Counted from the stretch's first letter, positions 45,649 to 54,804 are shown. The stretch: 64,000 bases of DNA from Paenibacillus sp. V4I3 (GCF_030817215.1 NZ_JAUSZA010000001.1:4872501-4936500); one strand, 5' to 3'. Made by a program: numbers and translations. The notes: generated by a model not told the origin, from the sequence alone.

Positions 45649-46290
45649 ATGGCAAAGGTATTGTATATTACAGCTCATCCGCATGATCACCAGAATTCTT
45701 ATAGTTTATCTATTGGAAAAGAATTTATAGATGCATATCGGGAAGCTAACCCCAACGATGAAGTACTGCATCTTGATCTCTATCGAATGAACATCCCACA
45801 AATTGATGCAGATGTATTTAGCGGATGGGGAAAATTAAGTTCTGGCACTGATTTTAATCAGTTGAACACAGAAGAAAAAGAAAAAGTAAGTCGTCTGGGT
45901 GAACTGGTAGACCAATTTGTAGAGGCTGATAAATATGTATTTGTCAATCCAATGTGGAATTTTTCTTTCCCACCAGTTATGAAAGCATACATTGATTCTA
46001 TATGTGTTGCAGGAAAAACCTTCAAATATGTTCCGGATAAAGGTCCTGTTGGGTTACTTGGCGATAAAAAGGCTGTGCATATTCAAGCAGCTGGTAACTT
46101 TTATGCTCAAGGGGGTCCATTTGCAGACTTTGAAATTGGTCATCGTCACTTAACTATGATTATGAAATTTTTAGGTGTTCCTTCATTTGAAGGCATCTTT
46201 ATAGAAGGTGTCGCAGCAACGCCCGATCAAGCACCGGCAATTAAAGAGAAATCAATTCAACAAGCTCGTGAATTAGCTCGAAAGTTTTAA
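45649..46290 (+). CDS. azoR: FMN-dependent NADH-azoreductase
   Basis: 213-aa flavodoxin-fold quinone/azo reductase: LYITAHPHDHQNSYSLSIGK (phosphate-binding start), NPMWNFSFPPVMKAYIDSI (flavin-binding), FKYVPDKGPVGLLGDKKAV and IQAAGNFY. Uses NADH and FMN to reduce azo compounds and quinones by two electrons. AAAGGAG precedes the ATG. Driven by an ECF41-like promoter, which makes it the oxidoreductase member of the regulon. Confidence 0.9.
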   Translation: MAKVLYITAHPHDHQNSYSLSIGKEFIDAYREANPNDEVLHLDLYRMNIPQIDADVFSGWGKLSSGTDFNQLNTEEKEKVSRLGELVDQFVEADKYVFVNPMWNFSFPPVMKAYIDSICVAGKTFKYVPDKGPVGLLGDKKAVHIQAAGNFYAQGGPFADFEIGHRHLTMIMKFLGVPSFEGIFIEGVAATPDQAPAIKEKSIQQARELARKF

Positions 46291-46331
46291 TAGCAAGGAC
46301 CTCCAGAATTAATAAGGCAACCAGTATTTCC

Positions 46332-46430
46332 ATGTTCGACGGATGGAGAGTACAGGACGCCTGTTTATTCCAATACGGTTACGATCTGGGGAATTGGAAG
46401 TATTTCAATAAAGAAGAATTTGCTTTTTAA
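46332..46430 (+). pseudogene. C-terminal fragment of an unknown protein
   Basis: FDGWRVQDACLFQYGYDLGN and YFNKEEFAF then stop. Coherent but with no ribosome binding site. Family unknown. The following 46431-46727 shows no gene. Confidence 0.35.
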
Positions 46431-46733
46431 GATGCAAGTTATATAGGTAGGGCTGGGGGCACCTGTAACAAGGGCTTCTCGGCCCTTTCTTATGTTCATA
46501 AATACCTTAAGAATCAATCCGGATACAACGTCGATCTATTCCTTGCGGTAATCTGCTGAAAAAAATCGGCTTCAGAATATTATCCTCTACGCTTTGCAAT
46601 CGAGTCATCAACATCCTAGCAATCTTTGAATCTCCGAGATAGGCATTATTCACTTCAATACTCCTACTGATTAAACTCAAGGTCGATCACCCCCATGTCT
46701 GATTATGTAGACTTTGGAATTTTAGTTGAACTA

Positions 46734-46760
46734 TGTCACATATTTAGATCGCTAATTGCC
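46734..46760 (+). promoter_or_regulatory. ECF41-like promoter copy 8 (variant)
   Basis: TGTCACA, 16 bp, TGCC; spacer AGATCGCTAAT and TTATTAGTGT. Same duplicated segment as at 36869, upstream of small CxxC protein copy 2. Confidence 0.65.
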
Positions 46761-46884
46761 TTATTAGTGTAAACAAAAATAACAAACAACTGGAGAAATA
46801 AAAGGCTTTTCTTCTCTAGTTGCTTTTCAATTTACTGCTGCTATTAGAGCTTGAACAATCAGAAAAGAAAGGGAGGAAGAAACC

Positions 46885-47130
46885 TTGAGCAATTGTCCTG
46901 TTTGCCTAGTAGGTATTGTTGAGCCAATTGGTTACGTCGAATTAAAGGAGGGACCACTGGAATTCAAACTTGGCCAATTTCCACCGACAAAAAAAGAAAT
47001 AATCACCATCACAATGTGTAGTCAGGGATCATGTCAGCATGTAAGTATGGGGGCAGCTCCGGAATCCCTTACTCCGGCCAAGAGATTATTGAGGGATCTC
47101 ATTCTATCGCTTGAAAAAAGAACACGGTAA
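46885..47130 (+). CDS. small CxxC protein, copy 2 (most complete)
   Basis: 81 aa, TTG start after GGGAGGAAG. SNCPVCLVGIVEPIGYVE, ITMCSQGSCQHVSMGAAP, ESLTPAKRLLRDLILSLEKR. Cysteine pairs C-P-V-C and C-x4-C resemble a zinc ribbon. The DNA from 46728 to about 47085 is nearly identical to 36869-37225, promoter included. A conserved C-terminal helix is shared with copy 3. Not a family I recognise. Confidence 0.65.
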   Translation: MSNCPVCLVGIVEPIGYVELKEGPLEFKLGQFPPTKKEIITITMCSQGSCQHVSMGAAPESLTPAKRLLRDLILSLEKRTR

Positions 47131-47486
47131 AAGCAATAACAAGATTTCGTGCTCTCACTCCAAACGCAGTATATACGGAACTAGCAGCTTTATTAAAAGC
47201 GCTAGAATTTGGATAACTAATCCACAGTAGCTTAAAGAGAAACAAGAAGCCCCTCAAGTCCTGTTCAGATAGGAAATTAGGGTAACAGTATTAATTACGC
47301 ACCTTTCTTTGTTTGCATGGTTGCTCGACACTTCCATGATACCAAACAAGAAGGGTGCTTTTTTGTCTATGCAAATCGGTTGGCTATCAGATCCACAGTC
47401 TTGATCTCTTAACGAGGGTGGTCGTTATATTCCATTCCATTCCCTTCCATTAAAGTATAAATAGTGTACCATAAGGAACAATATAT
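47131..47486 (+). other. spacer with a short C-terminal relic
   Basis: RFRALTPNAVYTELAALLKA then LEFG and stop (47142-47215) is protein-like without a start. An interrupted stem at 47312-47365 (GCACCTTTCTTTG..AAGAAGGGTGC) precedes a T-run and may be a terminator. Confidence 0.4.
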
Positions 47487-48612
47487 GTGTTTCGCAATTA
47501 TTGGTTCGGATGGATGATGGCAATGGATAAGGCAATCGGTAAAATCAGTATTTTACAAGTCTGCATGATTTTTATACTAATGAATGGACTTATGAGTCAT
47601 GTAATCATTAACCCGTTGCTCCTTGATGCAGCTGGAAGAGATGCCTGGATCTCTGTTTTATTAACGGGGATATTATATCTTCCCTGGTGTGCTCTCCTTG
47701 TTTTGTTTATGAAGAGATCAGGCCAGCAGAAGCTGCAGCCTTGGTTAGCTAGCAAGACCAACAACATAGTATCGTGGATGATAGTAATTCCGATCTGTTT
47801 GCATTTTTTCCTGATCGGATTGTCGACTGTCTTGTATACCGCAATCTGAACAAATATTGATTACTTGCCAGGTACACCCAAATTTGCATTGCTCATTGTT
47901 TTATGCTTAGCATTTCACTTTTACGCTACATCAGGCATACGGATGATAGCTAGCAGTGCGGGTATACTGCTTCCCGTTGTGATTGCCCTTGGGTATTTTG
48001 TGGCTTTCTCGAATGCCCCGCAGAAAGATTATACGCTTTTAAAGCCGATTCTGGAGCATGGATGGCAGCCCGTCATACATGGCATGCTTTATGCCGGAGG
48101 CGGGTTTATTGAACTGCTGATGATCATAGCCATCCAACATCGTCTGAAGTCCGGTGTTCGGGTGTGGAAAATCGCCATTTTGGCAGTGCTTATGGTGTAT
48201 ATCTCGATTGGCCCCATAATTGGAGCTGTGACCGAATTCGGTCCTGTTGAAGCTGCTAAACAGTCTGAGCCTCCGTATGAACAATGGCGCTTGGTCAAAT
48301 TAGGCAGCAATATCGAACATGTCGATATCCGTCTTCCAGTGGATGTCTGGCGCGATTATTAGAGTCGGCTTCGCGCAATTTTTACTGGGGGAAATGATGC
48401 CTTTTACAACTTCGAGACAACGCAATTGGTTTAACCTTTTGGTTACGATCAGCTATATAACACTATCAATGATTCCCCTTGAGAAATATACGATTTATTT
48501 ATGGATGTATCGATTTTATTTTCCAATTTCCTTAGTTGTGGCTTTGTTCGTATCGATAGTTTGTATATCGATCTCGTTATTTTCCAAGAAGTTCAAGGAG
48601 GAAACTGCATGA
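47487..48612 (+). pseudogene. GerAB-type germinant receptor permease, nonsense and frameshift
   Basis: Ten-helix APC-like permease: KISILQVCMIFILMNGLMSH, LFMKRSGQQKLQPWL, YLPGTPKFALLIVLCLAFHF, KPILEHGWQPVIHG, LLMIIAIQHRLKSG, VFQWMSGAIIRVGFAQFLLG. TGA at 47847 replaces Trp (YTAI*TNIDYLP), and near 48335 the frame shifts by one. In intact spores this inner-membrane subunit binds germinants such as amino acids. Its stop overlaps the next start (ATGA). Confidence 0.85.
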
Positions 48613-50106
48613 CTGGGACTGAACTTGAACCAGTAGAAGGTTGGAACAAGCAGAAAATCAAGGCACAATTTCTTCACTCTGCGGACGTTGAAATAAAGCA
48701 ATATCGATTTGAAGAGGGCAGCACTGCCGAAGTTATTCTCATCTATAGCGGAGGATTATGTGATTCCTCACAGATTGCAAAAGTCATTCTTCCAGAGCTG
48801 GAAAGCTTGTACCGGCAACAAAGGTTATGTGATTTGCAATTGGATCATATGTCCATTCCATTGCCGTTAACAGCGATAAAAGCCACTGCCTCAAAGGAGC
48901 AAATATCTGAATGGATCTTTCAAGGCGATCTCCTTCTGTTGTTCTCACAGACAAACCTTTTATTTGTAATGTGTATAGCCAGTCGTCCAGAACGTACACC
49001 CGAGGAATCAAGCACGGAGATTTCCATCAATGGACCAAGAGATGGATTTGTGGAAGATATCGGTGTCAATGTGGCCTTAGTTCGAAAACGTATTCGCAGC
49101 CATTCCCTCTGTTATGAAACTTTTACGTTGGGAAGGAGAACAAGAACAAAGGTAGGCTTGTTATATTTTTTACGGATATTATTTCTTCCGACGTGTTGAA
49201 CGAAGTTCGAAAAAGATTGAGTAAGATTGATGTCGACGGACTTCAAAGCATCAATCAACTAGAGAAGAAGATTGCCGATAAGCCGTACACCCTTATGCCT
49301 TTATTTGATTATACCGGCCGACCGGACAAGGCAGTTACCAGTTTGCTGAACGGAAGATTTGTCATTATCGTGGACGGTAATCCAATGGTTCTAATTGGGC
49401 CGGGGACATTTTTACTTTTACTAAAATCACCTGAAGATATCTATTTCAGTTTCCAGTATATTTCGTTTGCACGTTTGATTCGTGCAATCAGTTTTCTCTT
49501 ATCAGTCTTAATGCCGGGAGCTTGGGTAGCACTCACTTCGTTTCACCCGGATCAGATTTTCCCTTTCGTTTGATGGCAACCATTGCCACGGCACGACTTG
49601 GTCTGCCATTCTCTGGACAAATTGAAATGTTGATATTACTGATGTTGTTGGAGATTTTTAGAGAAGCAGGCCTTCGCCTCCCAAGTACCATTGGCCAAAC
49701 ATTGACCGTTGTAGGCGGGTTAATTATTGGGGATGCAGCCATTCGAGCTGGATTCGTTTCCCCAAGTGTCATCGTTGTTGGGGCCATTGTAGCAGTGACG
49801 GGCTCAACTTTAGTCAGTCAAAATTTAAGCGGAGCCGTTAGCGTCCTCCGATTTGCGTTTTTTTTCATTTCTGCTGTTTTTGGGATGTTTGGGTTAATCG
49901 TTAGTATTGTGCTGTTTATTGGATATATGTGCAAACTGAGTTCCTTCGGAGTTCCTTACATGTCGCCTCTGTCACCCCCGGTGTTTAAAGAGATGGCAAG
50001 AGCTATTTTACGACTTCCATGGAGCCAATATAAAAAAAGACCTGATGACCTAAACACCTTAGATTCTGATAAGCAAGGGGAAGATCCGCATGAAAGTAAT
50101 CATTAA
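48609..50106 (+). pseudogene. GerAA-type germinant receptor A subunit, two frameshifts
   Basis: AAGGAGG then ATG 48609, overlapping the previous stop. Blocks in three frames: VILIYSGGLCDSSQIAKVIL; then LSKIDVDGLQSINQLEKKIA, FVIIVDGNPMVLIGPGTFLL; then RLMATIATARLGLPFSGQIE, REAGLRLPSTIGQTLTVVGG, IGDAAIRAGFVSPSVIVVGA. These are the GerA N-terminal and membrane domains. Shifts are near 49170 (a T6 run) and 49555. Subunit A of the spore germination receptor. Confidence 0.88.
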
Positions 50107-51247
50107 ATCGTATATCGTTCTGACTGTACTTTTAGTGATACCAGGATGTTGGGATTCCAAAACAATTCAAAATATGGCTTATGTTACGGCTCTTGGGCTT
50201 GATTATAAGGATGGACATTATATTGCGTATATACAGTTTCTTAATTTTTCGAATGTGGCAAAGAGCGAGAAAATAGAAATTGGTAAAAATGTGCCCGTAT
50301 GGATTGGCAAGGGAGAGGGGATGACGGTTATTGAAGCTTTAAACTCGATTTATGCGACTTCGCAATTAAGAGTATATTGGGGGCATATCAAAGCAATTGT
50401 CTTAAAGGAAGGCATATTGAAAAACAAATTTGCGCTTAGGCAAGCCTATGATGCGATAGATCGCTACTATGAAGTCCGATATAATATTTTACTGTTTACT
50501 ACAAAAGAAAGCTTTTCCGAAATCTTATCACAAAAATCACTACTTAATCTTTCACCGCTGGATACGATCATGGATACACCTGAGGAAACCTATGCGCAAA
50601 GATCCTTTATTCAGCCTCAGTATGGTTACAAACAGGTTGCCGAACTTAACGAAAAGGGCAGAACGGTAATACTTCCAACGCTCTCCATCACGAAAGAAGA
50701 ATGGCAGGAAGATCAAAAAGAGAAGGCCATGTTTAGAATAAACGGTGCATACGCAATGCACGAACATCAATTGATGGGATGGTTTTCAGAAGACGATCTC
50801 AAAGGAGTGAGATGGTTTAATAAGAAATCGAAACGCGTTCTTGTTAAAATACCCGATAACAAAAAACCGAAAGGAACGCTAGTATTAACTAAACCTCATC
50901 ATAGGATACAGCCGCTAATTGATCAAGATGAAGCACGCTTTAACATATACATAAAGGCTCGTGCAGTAGTTGAAGAAATGACCGAAAATGTTTCTGTGAA
51001 GACAATGGAAGAACAAGCTGCACAAGTAGTTCGAGATGAAATCCTAACGACGTATCGAAAGGGCCTTTCCACGCAGTCGGACCTGTTGAATTTGTTTGGA
51101 GAAATTTATAGAAATAATCCCCAAGAATGGCATCGCTTAAACGACGGAGGCCATTTGGTTTTAAAAGAGGACACCTTAAATAAGATTGATATCAAAGTGA
51201 AAATTATGCAAACCGGAAAATATAAAGGCAGGGTGCTTCCTGATTAG
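50090..51247 (+). CDS. GerAC-family germination lipoprotein, intact
   Basis: 385 aa. Lipobox VIPGCWDSKTIQNMAYVTAL, LNSIYATSQLRVYWGHIKAI, YDAIDRYYEVRYNILLFTT, then the C-terminal domain with EEQAAQVVRDEILTTYRKGL and WHRLNDGGHLVLKEDTLN fit GerAC/YfkR-type lipoproteins. It overlaps gerAA by 17 bases. The C subunit is the only intact member of this B-A-C operon. Confidence 0.9.
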   Translation: MKVIIKSYIVLTVLLVIPGCWDSKTIQNMAYVTALGLDYKDGHYIAYIQFLNFSNVAKSEKIEIGKNVPVWIGKGEGMTVIEALNSIYATSQLRVYWGHIKAIVLKEGILKNKFALRQAYDAIDRYYEVRYNILLFTTKESFSEILSQKSLLNLSPLDTIMDTPEETYAQRSFIQPQYGYKQVAELNEKGRTVILPTLSITKEEWQEDQKEKAMFRINGAYAMHEHQLMGWFSEDDLKGVRWFNKKSKRVLVKIPDNKKPKGTLVLTKPHHRIQPLIDQDEARFNIYIKARAVVEEMTENVSVKTMEEQAAQVVRDEILTTYRKGLSTQSDLLNLFGEIYRNNPQEWHRLNDGGHLVLKEDTLNKIDIKVKIMQTGKYKGRVLPD

Positions 51248-51248
51248 T

Positions 51249-51272
51249 GGCCGCATACATTGCGGCTTTTTT
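51249..51272 (+). terminator. terminator of the ger operon
   Basis: GCCGCATACATTGCGGC followed by TTTTTTT, two bases after the gerAC stop. Confidence 0.85.
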
Positions 51273-51336
51273 TATGAGTAAAACTTAACTTTGGATAGCA
51301 GATATGAGTAAGGGGAAAATAAAAAGAAATGTTTTA

Positions 51337-51363
51337 TGTCACACATTGAAGTCGCCAATTGTC
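51337..51363 (+). promoter_or_regulatory. ECF41-like promoter copy 9
   Basis: TGTCACA, 16 bp, TGTC; consensus spacer with GAAGTCGCCAAT, downstream ATATTAGTGTCAAAAA. The decarboxylase ATG is 37 bases downstream. Confidence 0.8.
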
Positions 51364-51399
51364 ATATTAGTGTCAAAAAAAATAGGAGGTACACAAACT

Positions 51400-51879
51400 A
51401 TGACACAACGTATGAATTATATGCAGCAATCACCAGAGCTTTTCAAAAAGATGATGGAATTCAGTAACGCTGAGAAGGAAAGTGCAATTGAAGAGAAGAT
51501 CCTCGATCTCGTTCACATCAGAGCCTCGCAAATCAATGGGTGTGGGTTCTGTCTGGACATGCACGTTAAACAAGCAAAGATCCATGGTGAGAGCGAGCTT
51601 CGCCTCTACCACCTTTCGATTTGGAGGGAATCGACGCTATTTGGTCCGCGTGAACGCGCTGCGCTGGCATGGACCGAGATCCTGACCAAGCTTCCTGAGC
51701 AAGGTGTACCCGACGACGTGTACAATCGTGTTCGCGAACAGTTGTCTGAAAAAGAAATCTCGGATCTGACTTTCTCGATTATGGCAATTAATGCATGGAA
51801 TCGTATCAACGTAGCCTTCAAAATTGTTCCGGGTTCGGCTGACGCAGCATTTGGATTGACGAAAGCAGGTTTGAGCTAA
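51400..51879 (+). CDS. AhpD-like carboxymuconolactone decarboxylase family protein 1
   Basis: 159 aa, ATG after AGGAGG. The active-site pair is in INGCGFCLDMHVKQAKIHGE (C-x-x-C-x3-H), as in AhpD-like alkylhydroperoxidases. RLYHLSIWRESTLFGPRERA and LTFSIMAINAWNRINVAF complete the all-helical fold. Such proteins use the cysteines to reduce peroxides or act on small-thiol partners. This is the classical direct target of ECF41 sigma factors in Bacillus. Paralog at 52005 is about 88% identical by eye. Confidence 0.9.
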   Translation: MTQRMNYMQQSPELFKKMMEFSNAEKESAIEEKILDLVHIRASQINGCGFCLDMHVKQAKIHGESELRLYHLSIWRESTLFGPRERAALAWTEILTKLPEQGVPDDVYNRVREQLSEKEISDLTFSIMAINAWNRINVAFKIVPGSADAAFGLTKAGLS

Positions 51880-51942
51880 TCGTTGTATTGGCATAGTTAA
51901 CACTTAAGCGCTTATTGAGGTAAAAAAAAGAAATAGTTTTTA

Positions 51943-51969
51943 TGTCACACATTGAAATCGCCATTTGTC
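51943..51969 (+). promoter_or_regulatory. ECF41-like promoter copy 10
   Basis: TGTCACA, 16 bp, TGTC; spacer GAAATCGCCATT, downstream TTATTAGTGTCAAAAA. It lies 35 bases before the second decarboxylase and probably also drives the epimerase gene. Confidence 0.8.
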
Positions 51970-52004
51970 TTATTAGTGTCAAAAAAATAGGAGGTACAAC
52001 AGTT

Positions 52005-52484
52005 ATGACACAACATGTAAATTATATGCAGCAATCACCAGAATTTTTCAAACAAATGATGGAATTTAGCAACGCCGAGAAGGGAAGCTCAATTGAAAAG
52101 GAGATCCTCGATCTCATTCACATCAGAGCATCACAAATGAATGGATGCGGATTCTGCCTGGACATGCATATGAAGGAAGCAAAGATTCATGGTGAGCGCG
52201 AGCTTCGCCTACACCACATCTCGATCTGGCGGGAATCGACCCTGTTTGCTCCGCGTGAACGCGCTGCACTGGCATGGACCGAGATCCTGACCAAGCTCCC
52301 TGAGCATGGTGTACCCGACGACGTGTATAATCGTGTTCGCGAACAGTTGTCTGAAAAAGAAATCTCGGACCTGACTTTCTCGATTATGGCGATTAATGCT
52401 TGGAACCGCATAAATATAGCATTTAAAACTGTCCCGGGTTCTGCTGATGCTGCATTTGGATTGACCAAAGCTGGCCTAAGTTAA
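52005..52484 (+). CDS. AhpD-like carboxymuconolactone decarboxylase family protein 2
   Basis: 159 aa, ATG after AGGAGG. MNGCGFCLDMHMKEAKIHGE holds the Cys-x-x-Cys-x3-His site; EILTKLPEHGVPDDVYNRVR and SADAAFGLTKAGLS match its paralog. The upstream DNA from the promoter to the ribosome site is also duplicated, so the pair arose by tandem duplication with the promoter. Followed after 83 bases by the epimerase gene without a clear terminator. Confidence 0.9.
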   Translation: MTQHVNYMQQSPEFFKQMMEFSNAEKGSSIEKEILDLIHIRASQMNGCGFCLDMHMKEAKIHGERELRLHHISIWRESTLFAPRERAALAWTEILTKLPEHGVPDDVYNRVREQLSEKEISDLTFSIMAINAWNRINIAFKTVPGSADAAFGLTKAGLS

Positions 52485-52567
52485 AAAGCAGTAAAGCTTA
52501 TTTTAGAAATAAAAAGAAAAACATTACATGCCCTTATTTATGGGCTACAAAACTAGGAGGAATTAAG

Positions 52568-53332
52568 ATGAAAATTGTAGTTATTGGCGGCAGTGGGTTT
52601 ATTGGAAAAAAACTTGTAAACAACCTTCGTCAGCTTGGCCATGAGGTAGTGGTAGCATCACCTTCCTTAGGTGTCAACACGATCACTGGTGAGGGGCTGG
52701 CAGAAGCGCTTAGCGGCGCACAGGTTGTCGTCGACGTGACAAACGCGCCTTCGTGGGAGGACCAGGCAGTTTTGGAGTTCTTTGAGACGTCTACTCGTAA
52801 TCTCCTTGCTGCTGAAGCAACCGCTGGAGTAAGTCATCATGTTGCGTTGTCGGTCGTTGGTACCGAACGCCTTCTCCAAAGTGGTTATTTCCGTGCGAAA
52901 ATGGCTCAAGAAGAGCTAATTCAGAATTCCAAGAATCCTTATACGATCGTCCGCGCGACGCAGTTCTTCGAATTCGTCGGCGGCATCGCCGATGTGGCTA
53001 CAGAAGGGGAAACCGTTCGTTTGCCTTCCGCCCTTATGCAGCCTATCGTTTCGGATGATGTTGCAGCAGCGTTGGCCGATTTCACACTTGGGGCGCCAGT
53101 GAATGGCATTGTCGATGTGGCTGGTCCAGATCAGATTCGTATGGACGAATTCGTTAGACAATACTTTAGCACAACTCAAGACAAACGTCAGGTGGTCACA
53201 GACGACAATGCGCTCTACTACGGATCGGTAGAGGTGAATGATCAATCTCTCGTTCCAAATGGCGATAGACCCGTACGCATCACTACGACACGTTTCCAAG
53301 ATTGGCTCAGCCGTTCTGCATCTCATGTGTAA
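52568..53332 (+). CDS. NmrA-like NAD(P)-binding epimerase/SDR
   Basis: 254 aa. Rossmann start KIVVIGGSGFIGKKLVNNLR (GGSGFIG), VVVDVTNAPSWEDQAVLEFF, HHVALSVVGTERLLQSGYFR with an SVVG/YxxK-like region (YFRAKMAQEELI), and RATQFFEFVGGIADVA. Atypical SDR of the kind called epimerase in ECF41 neighbourhoods. AGGAGG precedes the ATG. With the decarboxylases and azoreductase it completes the COE set (decarboxylase, oxidoreductase, epimerase). Confidence 0.85.
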   Translation: MKIVVIGGSGFIGKKLVNNLRQLGHEVVVASPSLGVNTITGEGLAEALSGAQVVVDVTNAPSWEDQAVLEFFETSTRNLLAAEATAGVSHHVALSVVGTERLLQSGYFRAKMAQEELIQNSKNPYTIVRATQFFEFVGGIADVATEGETVRLPSALMQPIVSDDVAAALADFTLGAPVNGIVDVAGPDQIRMDEFVRQYFSTTQDKRQVVTDDNALYYGSVEVNDQSLVPNGDRPVRITTTRFQDWLSRSASHV

Positions 53333-53558
53333 TACTGCAAGACAGAGTCAGGAATTAATGATTTTATTGATGAAGAACATGGAAGAGTGGATTTAACCGA
53401 GAAATAAAGGGGAGGTAAGGCGAAAACGGCGTTCTTTACCTTACCCCATCCCATAGACCGAAAAATCGAACAGGGAGGAAGTCAGCGAACGGTGACATTG
53501 TTGAAGAAAGAAATGACAGACATCACTGACAAATGGGCGGGGTCAGAATCCACATTCC
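53333..53558 (+). other. spacer with small gene relics
   Basis: KTESGINDFIDEEHGRVDLT (53340-53407) is a protein-like gene end. At 53491 a frame with GGGAGG upstream runs 34 codons and terminates inside repeat module A, so the module may have interrupted a gene. Confidence 0.35.
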
Positions 53559-53703
53559 TGTCGGGTGACAAGAACATTATCTCATTAATTACCGCGTAAA
53601 TCGCGGTTTTTTTGTTTTATGGGATAAAGTTCTTGTCACGACCAATTGACAAGAACTTTATCCCATTCCCGATTTTGACAAATCATTATCTCATTCCCGA
53701 CGG
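53559..53703 (+). repeat. transposon-end-like repeat module A
   Basis: TGTCGGG then unit TGACAAGAACATTATCTCAT (53566), terminator stem ACCGCG/CGCGGT with TTTTTTT (53591-53613), reversed unit GGGATAAAGTTCTTGTC (53621), loop, unit GACAAGAACTTTATCCC (53648), and a fourth unit ATTATCTCATTCCCGACGG ending 53703. The reversed and third units pair perfectly over 17 bp. Confidence 0.65.
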
Positions 53704-53752
53704 ATGTATCGTGTAAGTAATTATCCATCATTAATCAAAAAATTTACAAGGA

Positions 53753-53900
53753 TGTCCGGCGACATAAACATAGGTGCTTTGAGATCCCCATTAATTGGGG
53801 ATTTTTTATTTGAAAGCGCCTATGTTTGTGTCGCGAAGCCACGACACAAACATAGGTGCATAATCGTTTTACGACACAAACATATGCGCATAATCGCAGG
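53753..53900 (+). repeat. transposon-end-like repeat module C
   Basis: Same order as module A with another sequence: TGTCCGG, unit CGACATAAACATAGGTGC (53760), terminator stem TCCCCATTAATTGGGGA with TTTTTT (53785-53807), reversed unit GCGCCTATGTTTGTGTCG (53816), loop, unit CGACACAAACATAGGTGC (53842), unit CGACACAAACATATGCGC (53872), TAATCG. Frames open across it are not genes. Confidence 0.65.
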
Positions 53901-54054
53901 TTCATTTGTAGCAATTGTTAATGATTTATTTCTTTAGTCTGTTCGCTCCGTTAACGGGTAGAATAACGTAGCAATCAAATAAATTTATAAAACCTCCACC
54001 ACCCTAATGTGGTAAAATTTAGGTTGATTGTACCGTTGGAATTGAGGTGATATC

Positions 54055-54804
54055 TTGTCGAAACACGTATACATTATTACTGGAGCATCAAGTGGACTTG
54101 GTGCCGAAATTTCTAGACAACTTTTATTAGAAGAAAACTACGTGTTTTGCTTATCTCGAACTGAAAATGACGACATTATCAGACAAGCCTCTGGATACAG
54201 ATATAAGTTCTACTCCATTGATCTTACTCATTTAGAGAACTTAAATCTTATTTTGCAGGAGATTATTGCAACAGTTGATCCGAGTAAGATAGATTCTATA
54301 ACACTCATCAATAATGCCGCTTCAGTATCCCCCATCAAAGATATACAGTATTGCACGCAAGAAGAAATCATGGCAAATATACAACTGAACTTAACGACAC
54401 CTATTATGCTTACCTCCAGTTTTATAAGCTTAACATCCGAATGGGAAGTAAAAAGAAGGATTATAAACATCTCTTCTGGATCGGCTCAGTATCCAGCCCA
54501 AAGTATGAGTCTTTACTGTTCGGCTAAATCGGCACTGAATATGTTCTCCCGATGTGTTGGACTTGAGCAAGATGGTGAACCAAATGCTGTTGAAGTATTT
54601 GCAGTTGATCCAGGAATGATGGATACAGAATTGCAAAAAATAGCTCGTGATTCGGTTTTTCAACTATCGGAATTTTTTTCGAAACAGAAATTGGAAGGTA
54701 ACCTTGCCGATCCCGCTCATGTAGCATGTAAGATATTAACCTTAATTAACTCCCCAGTAATAAAGAATGGCAATATTCATCATGTAACTCCCTGTTCCCA
54801 TTAA
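54055..54804 (+). CDS. SDR oxidoreductase, benzil-reductase (YueD)-like
   Basis: 249 aa, TTG start after GAGGTG. IITGASSGLGAEISRQLL (cofactor), LINNAASVSP, IINISSGSAQYPAQSMSLYC with SAKSA (Ser, Tyr, Lys catalytic), and VDPGMMDTELQKIARDSVFQ resemble the (S)-benzoin-forming benzil reductase/YueD and sepiapterin-reductase-like group. NADPH-dependent carbonyl reduction is likely. Confidence 0.8.
   Translation: MSKHVYIITGASSGLGAEISRQLLLEENYVFCLSRTENDDIIRQASGYRYKFYSIDLTHLENLNLILQEIIATVDPSKIDSITLINNAASVSPIKDIQYCTQEEIMANIQLNLTTPIMLTSSFISLTSEWEVKRRIINISSGSAQYPAQSMSLYCSAKSALNMFSRCVGLEQDGEPNAVEVFAVDPGMMDTELQKIARDSVFQLSEFFSKQKLEGNLADPAHVACKILTLINSPVIKNGNIHHVTPCSH

Noticed and set aside
53704..53937. 77-codon frame across repeat module C
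   Set aside because: It is formed by the repeat units themselves (RHKHR, LRHKHM) and lacks a ribosome site.
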